A DNA stretch of 64,000 bases from Hyphomicrobiales bacterium (GCA_025363755.1 JANYLQ010000001.1:1-64000); one strand, 5' to 3'. Shown: positions 34,427-43,170, counted from the stretch's first letter. Notes: a model not told the origin generated them from the sequence alone. Numbers and translations: made by a program.

Positions 34427-36943
34427 TTAATTTCGCAATCTTGCATTATCAGGATCAAACGGGCTTTCGATGACGATAGTGGTTTTGAAAATCTTGCCTA
34501 AAATTTTGATTTCGAGCTCTGTACCAACAGCTGCAAATTCAGGTTTCACCATTGCAAGTGCCAACGATTTATTGCAACGCCAGCCAAAACCGCCATTGGT
34601 GGCGCGGCCGATGAGTTTGCCGTTTGAATAGATCGGCTCAGAACCGCGCGCATCGGAATCAGCATTTGTGACGCCATGAACTTCCATGGTCACAAAATTC
34701 CAGTTGAGCCCTTTTTCTTTACCCGCCACCAAAGCATCTCGGCCAATGAAAGGGCCTTTGCTGGGGTGTACGAAACGATCAAGCCCGGACTCATAGGCGG
34801 AATATTCGATCGAGAGTTCGCGCGGAATCAAACGATATGATTTTTCGATAGAAAGCGATGACATCGCTTTGATGCCATAAGGCTTGATACCAAATTCTTT
34901 ACCTGCTTCCATCAACTGATCAAACAGCGCAACCTGTTGTTCAACTGGAACATGGAACTCATACCCAAGTTCGCCCACAAAGTTTACGCGCAAGACATGC
35001 GCTGTGGCGGTGCCGACGGCAATTTCTTTACCTGAAAGCCATGGAAAGGCTTCATTACTTAAATTTGCATCGGCGAGTTTAGCCAACACTTTTTGTGATT
35101 TCGGGCCTGCTAGAACAATCACGCCCAAACGCGCTGTGATTGAATTAAGTCTCACCGAACCATCGGTCGGTGCTAATTTACGCAAATAATCTTGATCATG
35201 GCGCTCATAAGCACCAGCCGAAACAAGATAGAACCGACCAGGGGCCCATTCATAAACCGTGAACTCGGCGCGAACGCCGCCGCGTGGTGATAACAAATGG
35301 CATAGCGCAATACGGCCCTGCTTTTTCGGAATTTTATTAGCGAGAATAGATTCGAGCCATTCGCGGGCCTTAGGTCCAGAAACTTCCATCTTCGCAAACG
35401 CAGACATGTCTTGAATGCCGACATTGTTCATCACGTTCAAACATTCTTCGCCAACAAACTTGAAAGAGTTTGAGCGACGAAACGACCACTTCTCAACAAT
35501 GCGGCCATCATCAGTTGCGGGCGCGTGATTGTGATTGGTCAACGTATCATCAGAATTCAGTTCTTCTTTTGAAAGCGAATAACCCTTCGGCGCAAACCAA
35601 CCCGGGCGCTCCCAACCATAAACAGAGCCGAACACGGCTCCCAAATCTTTCATGCGGTCGTAAATCGCTGTCCGCTTTAAAGGTCGCACAGCAGAGCGCT
35701 CTTCTTCAGGATAATGTGGTGTAAAGACGTTGGAGTAAGCTTCTTCGTTTTTGGTTTTAAGGTACCCCTTTGTCGCGTAAGGCCCGAACCGACGCGGATC
35801 AACTCCCATCATATCAATGGTAGGTTCACCATCCACAATCCATTCTGCTAACTGCCAACCAGCACCACCCGCAGCCGTCACACCAAATGAATGACCTTCA
35901 TTGAGCCAGAAGTTCTTTTTGTCCCAAGCAGGGCCAATGATCGGTGAACCATCTGGAGTGTAGGCAATCGCACCATTATAGACTTTCTTGATGCCCACTT
36001 CGCCAAAGGCCGGAACACGCGTGATCGCCGTTTCGATATAAGGCCCCAAACGGTCTAAATCTTCTTGGAACAATTCATATTCGGATTGGTCTGATGGCCC
36101 GTCGACATAACAAACGGGTGCACCCTTCTCATATGGTCCGAGCAGAAGTCCGCCATTTTCTTCGCGCATATACCAGCTTGAATCTGCCTCGCGCAAAACG
36201 CCCATTTCGGGCAAGCCCTTGGCTTGGCGTTCTTTGATCAAGGGATGTGGCTCAGTAACGATATATTGATGTTCAACCGGAATGACCGGAATATCGAGGC
36301 CAACCATCGCTCCGGTCTTACGCGCGAAATTACCTGAGCATGAAACAATGTGTTCACAGGTGATGTCGCCTTGATCAGTTTTCACTAACCACTCGCCCGA
36401 TGGCAGCTGCTCAATCGCGGTGACGGAAGTGTTGCGGTAAATCTCAGCGCCGCGAGCGCGCGCACCTTTGGCGAAGGCTTGCGTGAGATCAGCTGGCTGA
36501 ATGTATCCATCATCAGGATGTTGGATGGCACCCAAAATGCCATCAGTGTTGCATAAGGGCCAAATGTCTTTGAGCTGTTCAGGTGTGAGCATATTCACCT
36601 TGATGCCGATGGTTTCGGCAATGCCGGCATAATACATAAACTCATCCCAGCGATCCTTGGTGCGAGCGAGACGGATATTGGAAACTTTCTTGAACCCAAC
36701 ATTCTGGCCGGTCTCGGCTTCAAGCTCACCGTAAAGCTTCACTGAGTATTTATGAATTTGGCCAACCGAATAGGACATGTTGAACAGGGGCAAAAGTCCG
36801 GCGGCATGCCATGTGGAACCTGATGTGAGTTCTTTGCGCTCAACCAAAACCACGTCCGACCAGCCCTTTTTGGCCAGATGATAAAGTGTCGAAACACCCA
36901 CCACACCGCCACCGATGACAACGACTTTAGCTTTGGATTTCAT
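34427..36943 (-). CDS. Dimethylglycine/sarcosine dehydrogenase-like flavoprotein with GcvT domain
   Basis: From ATG 36943 the protein has 838 residues. Residues 6-370 form a DAO-type FAD domain (VVVIGGGVVGVSTLYHLAKKGW, ELTSGSTWHAAGLLPLF with the possible His flavin-link region). A short FAO_M linker follows (VDPRRFGPYATKGYLKTKNEEAY), then a GcvT/tetrahydrofolate domain (SAFAKMEVSGPKAREWLESILANKIPK, RVNFVGELGYEFHVP) and a GcvT C-terminal barrel (SKGPFIGRDALVAGKEKGL). The layout is that of dimethylglycine and sarcosine dehydrogenases, which pass methyl groups to folate and electrons to ETF. The exact amine substrate is uncertain. It stands alone, with the EamA pair downstream. Confidence 0.9.
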   Translation of the reverse strand: MKSKAKVVVIGGGVVGVSTLYHLAKKGWSDVVLVERKELTSGSTWHAAGLLPLFNMSYSVGQIHKYSVKLYGELEAETGQNVGFKKVSNIRLARTKDRWDEFMYYAGIAETIGIKVNMLTPEQLKDIWPLCNTDGILGAIQHPDDGYIQPADLTQAFAKGARARGAEIYRNTSVTAIEQLPSGEWLVKTDQGDITCEHIVSCSGNFARKTGAMVGLDIPVIPVEHQYIVTEPHPLIKERQAKGLPEMGVLREADSSWYMREENGGLLLGPYEKGAPVCYVDGPSDQSEYELFQEDLDRLGPYIETAITRVPAFGEVGIKKVYNGAIAYTPDGSPIIGPAWDKKNFWLNEGHSFGVTAAGGAGWQLAEWIVDGEPTIDMMGVDPRRFGPYATKGYLKTKNEEAYSNVFTPHYPEEERSAVRPLKRTAIYDRMKDLGAVFGSVYGWERPGWFAPKGYSLSKEELNSDDTLTNHNHAPATDDGRIVEKWSFRRSNSFKFVGEECLNVMNNVGIQDMSAFAKMEVSGPKAREWLESILANKIPKKQGRIALCHLLSPRGGVRAEFTVYEWAPGRFYLVSAGAYERHDQDYLRKLAPTDGSVRLNSITARLGVIVLAGPKSQKVLAKLADANLSNEAFPWLSGKEIAVGTATAHVLRVNFVGELGYEFHVPVEQQVALFDQLMEAGKEFGIKPYGIKAMSSLSIEKSYRLIPRELSIEYSAYESGLDRFVHPSKGPFIGRDALVAGKEKGLNWNFVTMEVHGVTNADSDARGSEPIYSNGKLIGRATNGGFGWRCNKSLALAMVKPEFAAVGTELEIKILGKIFKTTIVIESPFDPDNARLRN

Positions 36944-37027
36944 GGGAACGCCTCTTTGGCTTGGAATTTCAACTGAATATACAATAGTGAGCAAAACTCA
37001 ACAGAGGTGAGAATTCAGCGACTTGGG

Positions 37028-37543
37028 TCAGGTCATTTCCGACACCGCCATTCCCGTGTGCCTAATTATGAATTCTGCCAAATTGGACACATCATCACGG
37101 CTAAACACGGGAACAGTTGAATTTGAGATTTCGCCATTGGAGGCTATAGCGATTATCGTCGGATCAACGCTAGCCAAGTCTGGATGGTTGAGCTGCAAGT
37201 TGCGCACTTCTATTTTATCATGTGTATCGCGCTTATAACCTTCGACGATCACCAAATCGCAAGGTGACAACTTTTCCAATACCTGATCCAGTGAGGGCGG
37301 TTCTGCCCCTCGCAGCTCGTTCATAATGGCAAAACGGTTTTGCGAGACAACTGCCACTTCGGACGCACCCGCCTTGCGATGTCTGAAGCTATCGCGGCCT
37401 TCGTGGTCAATATCAAAATCGTGATGGGCGTGTTTCACGGTTGAGATTTTAAAACCTTGCTCAGTGAGATGGCGCACCAATTTTTCAACCAGCGTGGTTT
37501 TGCCGGAATTCTTAAATCCACAAACACCGATCACTTTTTGCAT
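37028..37543 (-). CDS. mobB: Molybdopterin-guanine dinucleotide biosynthesis adaptor MobB
   Basis: A 171-residue GTP-binding protein. The P-loop GFKNSGKTTLVEKL is at 9-22, followed by TVKHAHHDFDIDHEGRDSFRHRKAGA, the fold's switch region, and CDLVIVEGYKRDTHDKIEV. MobB supports MobA in attaching GMP to molybdopterin. It follows mobA without a gap and ends a MOSC-mobA-mobB operon. Users of the cofactor are not encoded in this window. Confidence 0.95.
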   Translation of the reverse strand: MQKVIGVCGFKNSGKTTLVEKLVRHLTEQGFKISTVKHAHHDFDIDHEGRDSFRHRKAGASEVAVVSQNRFAIMNELRGAEPPSLDQVLEKLSPCDLVIVEGYKRDTHDKIEVRNLQLNHPDLASVDPTIIAIASNGEISNSTVPVFSRDDVSNLAEFIIRHTGMAVSEMT

Positions 37544-38122
37544 TCAGCGAACCTTGGGTAAAATTTTCAAAGCCGCAGTCAAATCAGCTGGCGTGTTGAC
37601 GTTCATGAACGGATCATAATCATCGGCGCGCCAATTTACTTTTGCCGCATCAATTTTAAAAACCCAATCTTGCACACGGTTTGATTTGCGCATTTCTTTT
37701 TCCAGATTAGCCAAAAGTTTCACAGGCCAAAAGCCTGTGATGAAATGATCTTGGCCTTTAGAATTGGCAAAGGCTGGTTTGGTGCCCGCAAGTTTGCGAA
37801 TGAGATCATGAGGCAGAAATGGCGAGTCAGACGGAACCGTGACCACGGCATCGTAGCCTTCTTCATCAGCATAACTGAGTGCTGCGTGAATACCGGCCAG
37901 CGGTGTATCAATCTCTGTTTCAATATCTGGAATAATATCGAATTCTAAAAAGTGAAATCTTTTGGGATCGCCGTTGGCATTGATCACGATATCTTCCACT
38001 TGCGGCATCAAGCGGTCGACCACATGGACAATTAAAGTCTTGCGGCCAAGCTTTGCGAATGCCTTCTCAACACCCATGCGTTTGGATTTTCCGCCTGCAA
38101 TTATAACGCCGAGGATATTCAT
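37544..38122 (-). CDS. mobA: Molybdenum cofactor guanylyltransferase MobA
   Basis: A 192-residue nucleotidyltransferase. The GTP-binding opening LGVIIAGGKSKRMGVEKAFAKLGRKTLI, VVTVPSDSPFLPHDLIRKL and FITGFWPVKLLANLEKEM segments match MobA. It joins GMP to molybdopterin to form the bis-MGD cofactor of the DMSO reductase family. The ATG overlaps the stop of the MOSC gene by four bases, so the two are coupled; this suggests that the MOSC protein works on the same cofactor or with its enzymes. Confidence 0.95.
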   Translation of the reverse strand: MNILGVIIAGGKSKRMGVEKAFAKLGRKTLIVHVVDRLMPQVEDIVINANGDPKRFHFLEFDIIPDIETEIDTPLAGIHAALSYADEEGYDAVVTVPSDSPFLPHDLIRKLAGTKPAFANSKGQDHFITGFWPVKLLANLEKEMRKSNRVQDWVFKIDAAKVNWRADDYDPFMNVNTPADLTAALKILPKVR

Positions 38123-38700
38123 GAATATTGATAAATCCGTTGTGGTGGAATGAAGAGTAAAATTTCATCACCTATTTTTATCTCCCCTTCGCATTCAACC
38201 CAAACTGTTAGACCGCGCTTATGGGTTGCAGCCTTCACAAACTTCGGGCCTTGCTCTGGATGAGTTTTAGAAATTTCATCATTGACCTGACGGCACGGCG
38301 CATTTTCCATGTCGACAACCACAGTAGCACCCGATGGAAATTGCAAGCGTGTTGAGGGCGGCAATAAGGTGAGATCAGGAATGCCCGCAGTTACCACATT
38401 GGCCCCAAGCCACGATGCACTGATTGAAGGCAGCTCCATGGCTTTTGCCACGTCAGCCATCTCCTCAAGCGAGATCATGGTGAGCTGGCGCACATTGCGG
38501 ATAACTGTATTGCGCTTATAGGTGAGCAGCGTGCGGCTATCCGACAAACGTGTAAGCCCTGTATGGCAATCGCCTTCTGGACCAGAGAGTTTGAGAGACA
38601 GGCTTTGACGCAGCTGTTTATTAAAACCATCATTGCGGGACTCACGCGCCAGAAGCTGTTCGACCTTTCCGGTGAATGATAATTTGGTTTGCAGAGGCAT
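38119..38700 (-). CDS. MOSC domain protein
   Basis: A 193-residue protein of the MOSC superfamily, which carries sulfur or molybdenum-cofactor ligands. The family cysteine sits in MENAPCRQVNDEI near C136, preceded by LTRLSDSRTLLTYKRNTVIRNVRQLTMIS and WLGANVVTAGIPDLTLLPPSTRLQF, and followed by the KRGLTVWVECEGEIKIGD barrel end. It is the first gene of a MOSC-mobA-mobB operon and is divergent from the TusA-like gene. Sulfur transfer to or from the molybdenum centre is the likely theme. Confidence 0.92.
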   Translation of the reverse strand: MPLQTKLSFTGKVEQLLARESRNDGFNKQLRQSLSLKLSGPEGDCHTGLTRLSDSRTLLTYKRNTVIRNVRQLTMISLEEMADVAKAMELPSISASWLGANVVTAGIPDLTLLPPSTRLQFPSGATVVVDMENAPCRQVNDEISKTHPEQGPKFVKAATHKRGLTVWVECEGEIKIGDEILLFIPPQRIYQYS

Positions 38701-38740
38701 GGCACTTTTCCGAATTGAAAAATCACTCTATAGCAGCCAG

Positions 38741-38977
38741 ATGAATATTGACCACCCGGAAACTGTGCTGGATTTATCGGGCCTCCTTTGCCCGTTGCCG
38801 GTTTTGAAGGCGCGGAAGGCGTTATTGGCTTTGCCCCCAGGCACGGAACTGGTCATTCTGGCGACTGACCCCATGGCGGCTATCGACATGCCACATTTTT
38901 GCAACGAGCAAGGCCACCGGCTTTTGGAGCAGTCCAAAGCGGGCGAGACTTTGCGATTCAGGATAAAAAGAAAATGA
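38741..38977 (+). CDS. TusA-family sulfurtransferase
   Basis: A 78-residue protein starting at ATG 38741. The TusA signature is clear: TVLDLSGLLCPLPVLKARKALLALPPGTELVILATDPMAAIDMPHFCNEQGH, with the persulfide cysteine C17 in the CPxP motif. It hands sulfur to partner enzymes, for example in tRNA thiolation or cofactor assembly. It is divergent from the MOSC-mobAB operon and its stop overlaps the next gene's ATG by four bases. The longer frame starting upstream of 38741 would overlap the MOSC gene start and has no family match. Confidence 0.93.
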   Translation: MNIDHPETVLDLSGLLCPLPVLKARKALLALPPGTELVILATDPMAAIDMPHFCNEQGHRLLEQSKAGETLRFRIKRK

Positions 38978-39852
38978 CTTATGATTTCGGCGTTTTTAAC
39001 AATTGGGGTTCATTGAAAAAGGTTGCAGTGCGCAAACCCATTGATGCTTTCGTGTCGGATGCCAAGATTGATGCCGAATGGAAGGATTTGAATTTTCATT
39101 CCCGGCCCGATTTCAAAAATGCTTTGCATGAATTTGAGGCCGTCGAGAAAATTCTCAAAGGCACTGGCGCTGAAGTGATTGAGCTTGGTTCTGCTGAAGG
39201 CCTAACGCTCGATAGCCTTTATACCCATGACGCTTTGATCGTGACCCCCAAGGGCCTCGTGCGCCCGAGCATGGGCAAACTACAGCGGCGCAATGAGGCC
39301 GCAATCAATGGTGCGCAATTGGAAAAACTTGGTTTTCCGATTGCCGGAGAGATTTCAGGCGAAGGCAAAATCGAGGGCGGCGATCTGGTTTGGATTGATC
39401 GGCACACATTGTTGGCAGGGATAGGTTACCGCACCAATCTTGAGGGTGTACGGCAATTGCAGGCCATTTGTGGCCCCGATGTGGATGTGATGTGGTTTGA
39501 CATGCCGCATTACAAGGGCCGCTCGGATGTGTTCCATCTGATGAGCTGCTTGAGCCCGCTCGATAAGGATTTGGCCGTGGTCTATCTGCCGCTGATGGCC
39601 GGGCGCTTGATTGAGTTTCTGGAATCGCGCGACATTAAATTTGTCGAAGTGCCGGAATCTGAGTTTGGCAGCATGGGCTGCAATGTTCTGGCCATGGGCC
39701 CGCGCCACGCAATGATGGTGGCAGGCAACCCTATTACTGAGGCGCGCATGAAAGCAGCCGGCGTCCGGGTAGATGTGATTCAAGGCATGGATATTTGCCG
39801 AAAAGGCGAAGGCGGGCCAACCTGTATGACCAGGCCTTTGGTTAGAGGATAG
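38974..39852 (+). CDS. Dimethylargininase/amidinotransferase family protein (DDAH-like)
   Basis: A 292-residue guanidine-modifying enzyme fold. The visible family motifs are YTHDALIVTPKGLVRPSMGKLQRRNEA, GKIEGGDLVWIDRHTLLAGIGYRTN, DMPHYKGRSDVFHLMSCLSPLDKD (the catalytic His region), SMGCNVLAMGPRHAMMVAGN and the C-terminal nucleophile in GGPTCMTRPLVRG (C284). Such enzymes hydrolyse dimethylarginine, arginine or related guanidines to citrulline-type products. ATG 38974 overlaps the TusA stop, so the pair is co-translated, an unusual partnership. The exact substrate is unknown. Confidence 0.88.
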   Translation: MTYDFGVFNNWGSLKKVAVRKPIDAFVSDAKIDAEWKDLNFHSRPDFKNALHEFEAVEKILKGTGAEVIELGSAEGLTLDSLYTHDALIVTPKGLVRPSMGKLQRRNEAAINGAQLEKLGFPIAGEISGEGKIEGGDLVWIDRHTLLAGIGYRTNLEGVRQLQAICGPDVDVMWFDMPHYKGRSDVFHLMSCLSPLDKDLAVVYLPLMAGRLIEFLESRDIKFVEVPESEFGSMGCNVLAMGPRHAMMVAGNPITEARMKAAGVRVDVIQGMDICRKGEGGPTCMTRPLVRG

Positions 39853-39881
39853 AATTATTTTTATCTAAACAGGAATAAAGC

Positions 39882-39910
39882 TTGACACCGTACGGTGAAT
39901 GGGCTATATC
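39882..39910 (+). promoter_or_regulatory. Near-consensus sigma-70 promoter with a 12-base operator-like palindrome
   Basis: TTGACA (39882-39887) and TATATC (39905-39910) are 17 bases apart. The perfect palindrome CACCGTACGGTG at 39886-39897 overlaps the end of the -35 box. Palindromes containing ACCGTACGGT are typical targets of TetR-type repressors, but no TetR gene is in this window. The promoter points at the orphan leader RNA. Confidence 0.7.
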
Positions 39911-39916
39911 TCGTCA

Positions 39917-40049
39917 TACCCCACAATTGGGCCTGAACTTCCAACAAGTCTTGCAAGGTGCACGAAGACGACGTTGGGGGTCGCTTAATTAGGATCAAGA
40001 CGCTTTGGCTGGCCCTTCATCCCGCCGAAGGCAGGGACGGGGCTTTTTT
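39917..40049 (+). ncRNA. Candidate orphan leader/attenuator RNA with an Arg-rich short frame
   Basis: From the strong promoter to a strong terminator no ordinary gene is present; the next gene lies on the other strand. A short frame (TTG at 39927 or 39951, stop 39990-39992) would encode MGLNFQQVLQGARRRRWGSL followed by N, with four arginines in a row. GGGCC at 39929-39933 can pair with GGCCC at 40011-40015, the base of the terminator stem, so alternative folds are possible. The position and look recall leader RNAs such as the alphaproteobacterial speF element, yet no ornithine decarboxylase gene follows. It may be a trans-acting sRNA. Confidence 0.45.
40012..40049 (+). terminator. Rho-independent terminator of the orphan leader RNA
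   Basis: A stepped stem GCCC, TCCCGCC-GAA-GGC, GGGA and GGGC (40012-40043), with a bulged A and an internal loop, is followed by six Ts (40044-40049). About 30 bases further on, AGCCCCAGCCTTCGCCGGGGTGACGG forms another imperfect palindrome of the kind spread between genes in many alphaproteobacteria. Confidence 0.8.
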
Positions 40050-40128
40050 GGATTGCAGCTCGTTGTTAGCCCAGCCCCAGCCTTCGCCGGGGTGACGGCA
40101 CATATGGTGGTATTTGGTCAGTGAAGTC

Positions 40129-40476
40129 TCAAAACAACTCTTTCACCTTCGTCGTAAACCCAACGGTCACACTGCCGTCTTCGTATTCAATCAAAGGGCG
40201 GCGGATGAGGGAGGTGTGTTCCATGGCGAGTTTGACGGCTTTGGCTTCTGTTAGGCCTTCGGTTTCTGAAGCTGGCAATCCACGCCATGTATAGCCTGCG
40301 CGGTTGATCATTTTCTCCCAACCGCCGACGGACTTAGACCAACGGGCGACTTGTTCTTTGGTGGGTTTTTCAACTGAGTAATCAGAAAATTCTACGCCGA
40401 CTTTTTTCTCTGCGAGAAATTCTAAGGCTTTCTGGCAGGTTGAACACTTCTTCAGTCCGTAAGCTTTGATCTTCAT
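40129..40476 (-). CDS. ArsC/Spx-family reductase-like protein
   Basis: A 115-residue thioredoxin-fold protein of the ArsC branch. It opens MKIKAYGLKKCSTCQKALEFLAEK with C11 and C14 and carries the GGWEKMINRAGYTWRGL segment and the RRPLIEYEDGSVTVGF motif with the arginines of the active site. This combination is closer to YffB-type proteins than to true arsenate reductase. No ars operon is around it. The CobW-type GTPase lies 6 bases upstream in the same direction. Confidence 0.9.
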   Translation of the reverse strand: MKIKAYGLKKCSTCQKALEFLAEKKVGVEFSDYSVEKPTKEQVARWSKSVGGWEKMINRAGYTWRGLPASETEGLTEAKAVKLAMEHTSLIRRPLIEYEDGSVTVGFTTKVKELF

Positions 40477-40482
40477 TCTTTA

Positions 40483-41568
40483 TCACCTGTTTAATGACAA
40501 TGTTTTATCCGTGAACGCATCAGCACCGCCGGTGATTTGATCAGTGAAAGCTTTGAACAGTCCTTCGATTTCGGCCTTTTCAATATCCTTCACGATAAAC
40601 ACCAACCGGGTTTCTTCCACGCCATCCGGCCATGCAGGTATCCGGACAGGGGGATGAAACACATGCTGCACGCCGTGTACGGCCAAGGGGCGCGTCGGAT
40701 CATCGGAAGTTTTAATGAGGCCCTTCATGCGCAGGAGATTGGCACCGTGATAAGAGCTGAGCAGTTCTAAAAACAGCTCCAGGCCTTGCGGAGAAATGGC
40801 GCGAGATTCTTTGAAAGCAAAGGAGCGAATATGTGTGTCATGGCGAGATTTATCGTGATGGTGGTGATGCTCGGCGCGCTGCACCGCTTCATCATTGAGC
40901 CAGGCTTGAACATTGGACGTTTTGGTTTTGGGATCATAGAGGCCCATGGTGAAGAGACGTTCCGCATTGGCTTCGCCACGGTGCGTGGTGAGCAGGCGAG
41001 CGCTTGGATTTAATTTACGCAGACGACCAATGATGGCGAACATTTTCTCTTCGCCTTCTAAGCCGTTGAGCAAATCCAATTTAGTAAGCACAATCCGGTC
41101 AGCGACTGCTACTTGTTTGACAGCTTCGGGATGGGCATCGAGCGTGGCCCAACCGTTGACACCGTCAACCACTGTAATCACACCCTCAAGGCGTAAGCGT
41201 TGGAGCAACAGATCATCACGCATCAGTGCATGGAGCACTGGGGCTGGATCGGCAAGGCCAGTAGTTTCGATTAGAATGCGGTCAAAGGCTTTTATCTCGC
41301 CGGTATCCCGCTTAGCCAGCAGGTTGCCGATTGTATCAATCAGATCACCACGAATGGTGCAGCAGAGACAGCCCGAGGCCAACTCAATAATATTGTCATC
41401 GGATTTTTCAACGAGCAGATGATCAATGCCAATCTCGCCAAACTCATTGATGATGACGCAGGCATTCACCATCATTGGGTCTTTGAGCAATGTGTTGAGC
41501 AGCGATGTTTTGCCCGCACCTAAAAATCCAGTCAAAATAGCGGTAGGTATTGGCGTGCGATCAATCAT
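40483..41568 (-). CDS. CobW/COG0523 family GTPase (metallochaperone)
   Basis: A 361-residue GTPase. The P-loop GFLGAGKTSLLN is at 14-25, the metal motif CLCC at 67-70 lies in SGCLCCTIRGDL, and the base-recognition loop VLTKLDLL follows. A His-rich linker (EHHHHHDKSRHDTH) precedes the C-terminal CobW domain (LLRMKGLIKTSDDPTRPLAVHGVQHVFHPP). Proteins of this class deliver zinc or another metal to client enzymes. The His run and the missing cobalamin genes around it favour zinc over cobalt. No Zur site was identified. Confidence 0.92.
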   Translation of the reverse strand: MIDRTPIPTAILTGFLGAGKTSLLNTLLKDPMMVNACVIINEFGEIGIDHLLVEKSDDNIIELASGCLCCTIRGDLIDTIGNLLAKRDTGEIKAFDRILIETTGLADPAPVLHALMRDDLLLQRLRLEGVITVVDGVNGWATLDAHPEAVKQVAVADRIVLTKLDLLNGLEGEEKMFAIIGRLRKLNPSARLLTTHRGEANAERLFTMGLYDPKTKTSNVQAWLNDEAVQRAEHHHHHDKSRHDTHIRSFAFKESRAISPQGLELFLELLSSYHGANLLRMKGLIKTSDDPTRPLAVHGVQHVFHPPVRIPAWPDGVEETRLVFIVKDIEKAEIEGLFKAFTDQITGGADAFTDKTLSLNR

Positions 41569-41666
41569 AAAATAACTTTCTTACTCTCAGCAAAACCCGC
41601 TAGCACAAGTGCGGCAAGAACCAACGCGCCACCGCCATTCCGAGGTAAGGCAAAGGCGCCTAACAT

Positions 41667-42965
41667 TTAAGGCTTTTTGGGTTTTAAGTTTTTCGGAGGG
41701 GACCGGAAACCTAAGTTATCATCATCAGAACCTTCGTCTGTGACAGGCTGATTATCATTTGGGTCGGGCGGCGATGCTGCGGCCATTTGTTGGATCATGG
41801 TTTCTGGCATCACATCACAGGGCGCGCCATCTTGTTTATATTGATTGCAGAGCGAAAGGCTGTTGGCCATTTCGAGATTCCACAACATTGCCATATAGCC
41901 CGCTTTGTTTGGCATCTTGATCACACCGCCTGTGCCACCGGCTTCAATGCCAGCAGGGCTGATCAAGCGACCACGCAGCGCCATATCGGCTTTGATTGCA
42001 TCAGGATAAATGCCGAATGAAACCGCCCAACCAGACATGTTATGTGCGTTTGTCGGTGTGACTGGAGCCTTTGTCTTGCAAACGGCTTTGGTCATATCTG
42101 CGGGCACAATGGCACCATAAATCTGATCGACAATTTCGGCGACCTTGGGGTGCTGTGGGTCAGTTGGGCGCTCGAAACCAGACTGCAGCAGAAATTGCGA
42201 AAGCTGGGCGCGTTGGCCGCCATTGCGCGCGCCCAGAACCACTGAGATCAATTGACGACCACCCTTAATGGCAGAGCCAACAAGATTGTAACCGGAGTTA
42301 CAGACAAAGCCTGTCTTCATGCCAACGGCTTCGGGCATGAGACGGATGAGACTGTTGTGATTGGGCAGACGGCGCTTGCCGACCACGACAGCTTCCTGAG
42401 CAAAATAATGAGAATGCTCAGGGAATTGATTGATGATCAAAGCAGCGATGATGCCAATGTCACGCGCGCTAGTGATTTGGCGGGGATCAAAAAGACCGTT
42501 CGGGTTTTCAAAATGAGTGGCTGATAAACCCATATCCCTAGCGACATCATTCATCTCTTTAGCAAAGTTCTTAACCGTGCCGCTGGTTCCCTCAGCCAGC
42601 ACATAGGCCATGTCATTTGCGGAATAAACCAGCATCGCTTGCAAAGCAAAATCAACCGTCACCATCGTGCCAGTGGGCAGGCCAGTGTGGCTGGCGGGTT
42701 GAGCATGAGCCAGTGCCGAAATTGGAATTTTTTGGTCGAGCCTTAAAACGCCCGAACGAATTTTGCGGAATACCACATAGCCTGTCATCAATTTGGTAAG
42801 CGACGCTGGATACCACGGTTCACCAGCGCGCTCTTGACTGATCACCTCGCCCGTAAAAGCATCAAACAAAAGCGAAGGGCCGGTGTTGCTGACAGTTTTG
42901 TCTTCAGCCCATGCGGAAGCGATGGCAAAAATGCCAAACACGAAAACAAAAATCATTCGCCACAT
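41667..42965 (-). CDS. D-alanyl-D-alanine carboxypeptidase (penicillin-binding protein)
   Basis: From ATG 42965 the protein has 432 residues. It begins with a signal peptide (MWRMIFVFVFGIFAIASAWA) and shows the three SxxK-family motifs: SLTK at 55-58 in YPASLTKLMTGYVVF, SAN in LVYSANDMAYVLAEG and KTG in GMKTGFVCNSGYNLVGSA. It trims pentapeptides of peptidoglycan in the periplasm. The usual C-terminal dome domain is replaced by a segment ending with an acidic, proline-rich tail (ASPPDPNDNQPVTDEGSDDD). A longer TTG start at 42995 has no ribosome site. Confidence 0.93.
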   Translation of the reverse strand: MWRMIFVFVFGIFAIASAWAEDKTVSNTGPSLLFDAFTGEVISQERAGEPWYPASLTKLMTGYVVFRKIRSGVLRLDQKIPISALAHAQPASHTGLPTGTMVTVDFALQAMLVYSANDMAYVLAEGTSGTVKNFAKEMNDVARDMGLSATHFENPNGLFDPRQITSARDIGIIAALIINQFPEHSHYFAQEAVVVGKRRLPNHNSLIRLMPEAVGMKTGFVCNSGYNLVGSAIKGGRQLISVVLGARNGGQRAQLSQFLLQSGFERPTDPQHPKVAEIVDQIYGAIVPADMTKAVCKTKAPVTPTNAHNMSGWAVSFGIYPDAIKADMALRGRLISPAGIEAGGTGGVIKMPNKAGYMAMLWNLEMANSLSLCNQYKQDGAPCDVMPETMIQQMAAASPPDPNDNQPVTDEGSDDDNLGFRSPPKNLKPKKP

Positions 42966-43086
42966 CAAACTCAAACGAACCACACTCCAAGCCAAAACGT
43001 GCCTATTGGACTAATCCAAACGCCTTAAGCAATCAACAGCGAATGCGCCGCAGATTAATGCCACTTTACGACCATAATTTAAGAAT

Positions 43087-43170
43087 TGGTGCCCTTGGAG
43101 GGACTTGAACCCCCACTCCTCTCGGAAGCGGATTTTGAGTCCGCCGCGTCTACCATTCCACCACAAGGGC
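43087..43170 (-). tRNA. tRNA-Leu (anticodon CAA)
   Basis: The minus strand shows a full class II cloverleaf beginning GCCCTTGTGGTGGAATGG. The anticodon stem GCGGA-CTCAAAA-TCCGC gives anticodon CAA, a variable arm and a GTTCAAGTC T arm follow, and the acceptor stem closes with AGGGC, A and an encoded CCA end. Confidence 0.95.

Noticed and set aside
40050-40128. A small gene served by the promoter at 39.88 kb
   Set aside because: Past the terminator only another palindrome and the 3' end of the opposite arsC-like gene remain.
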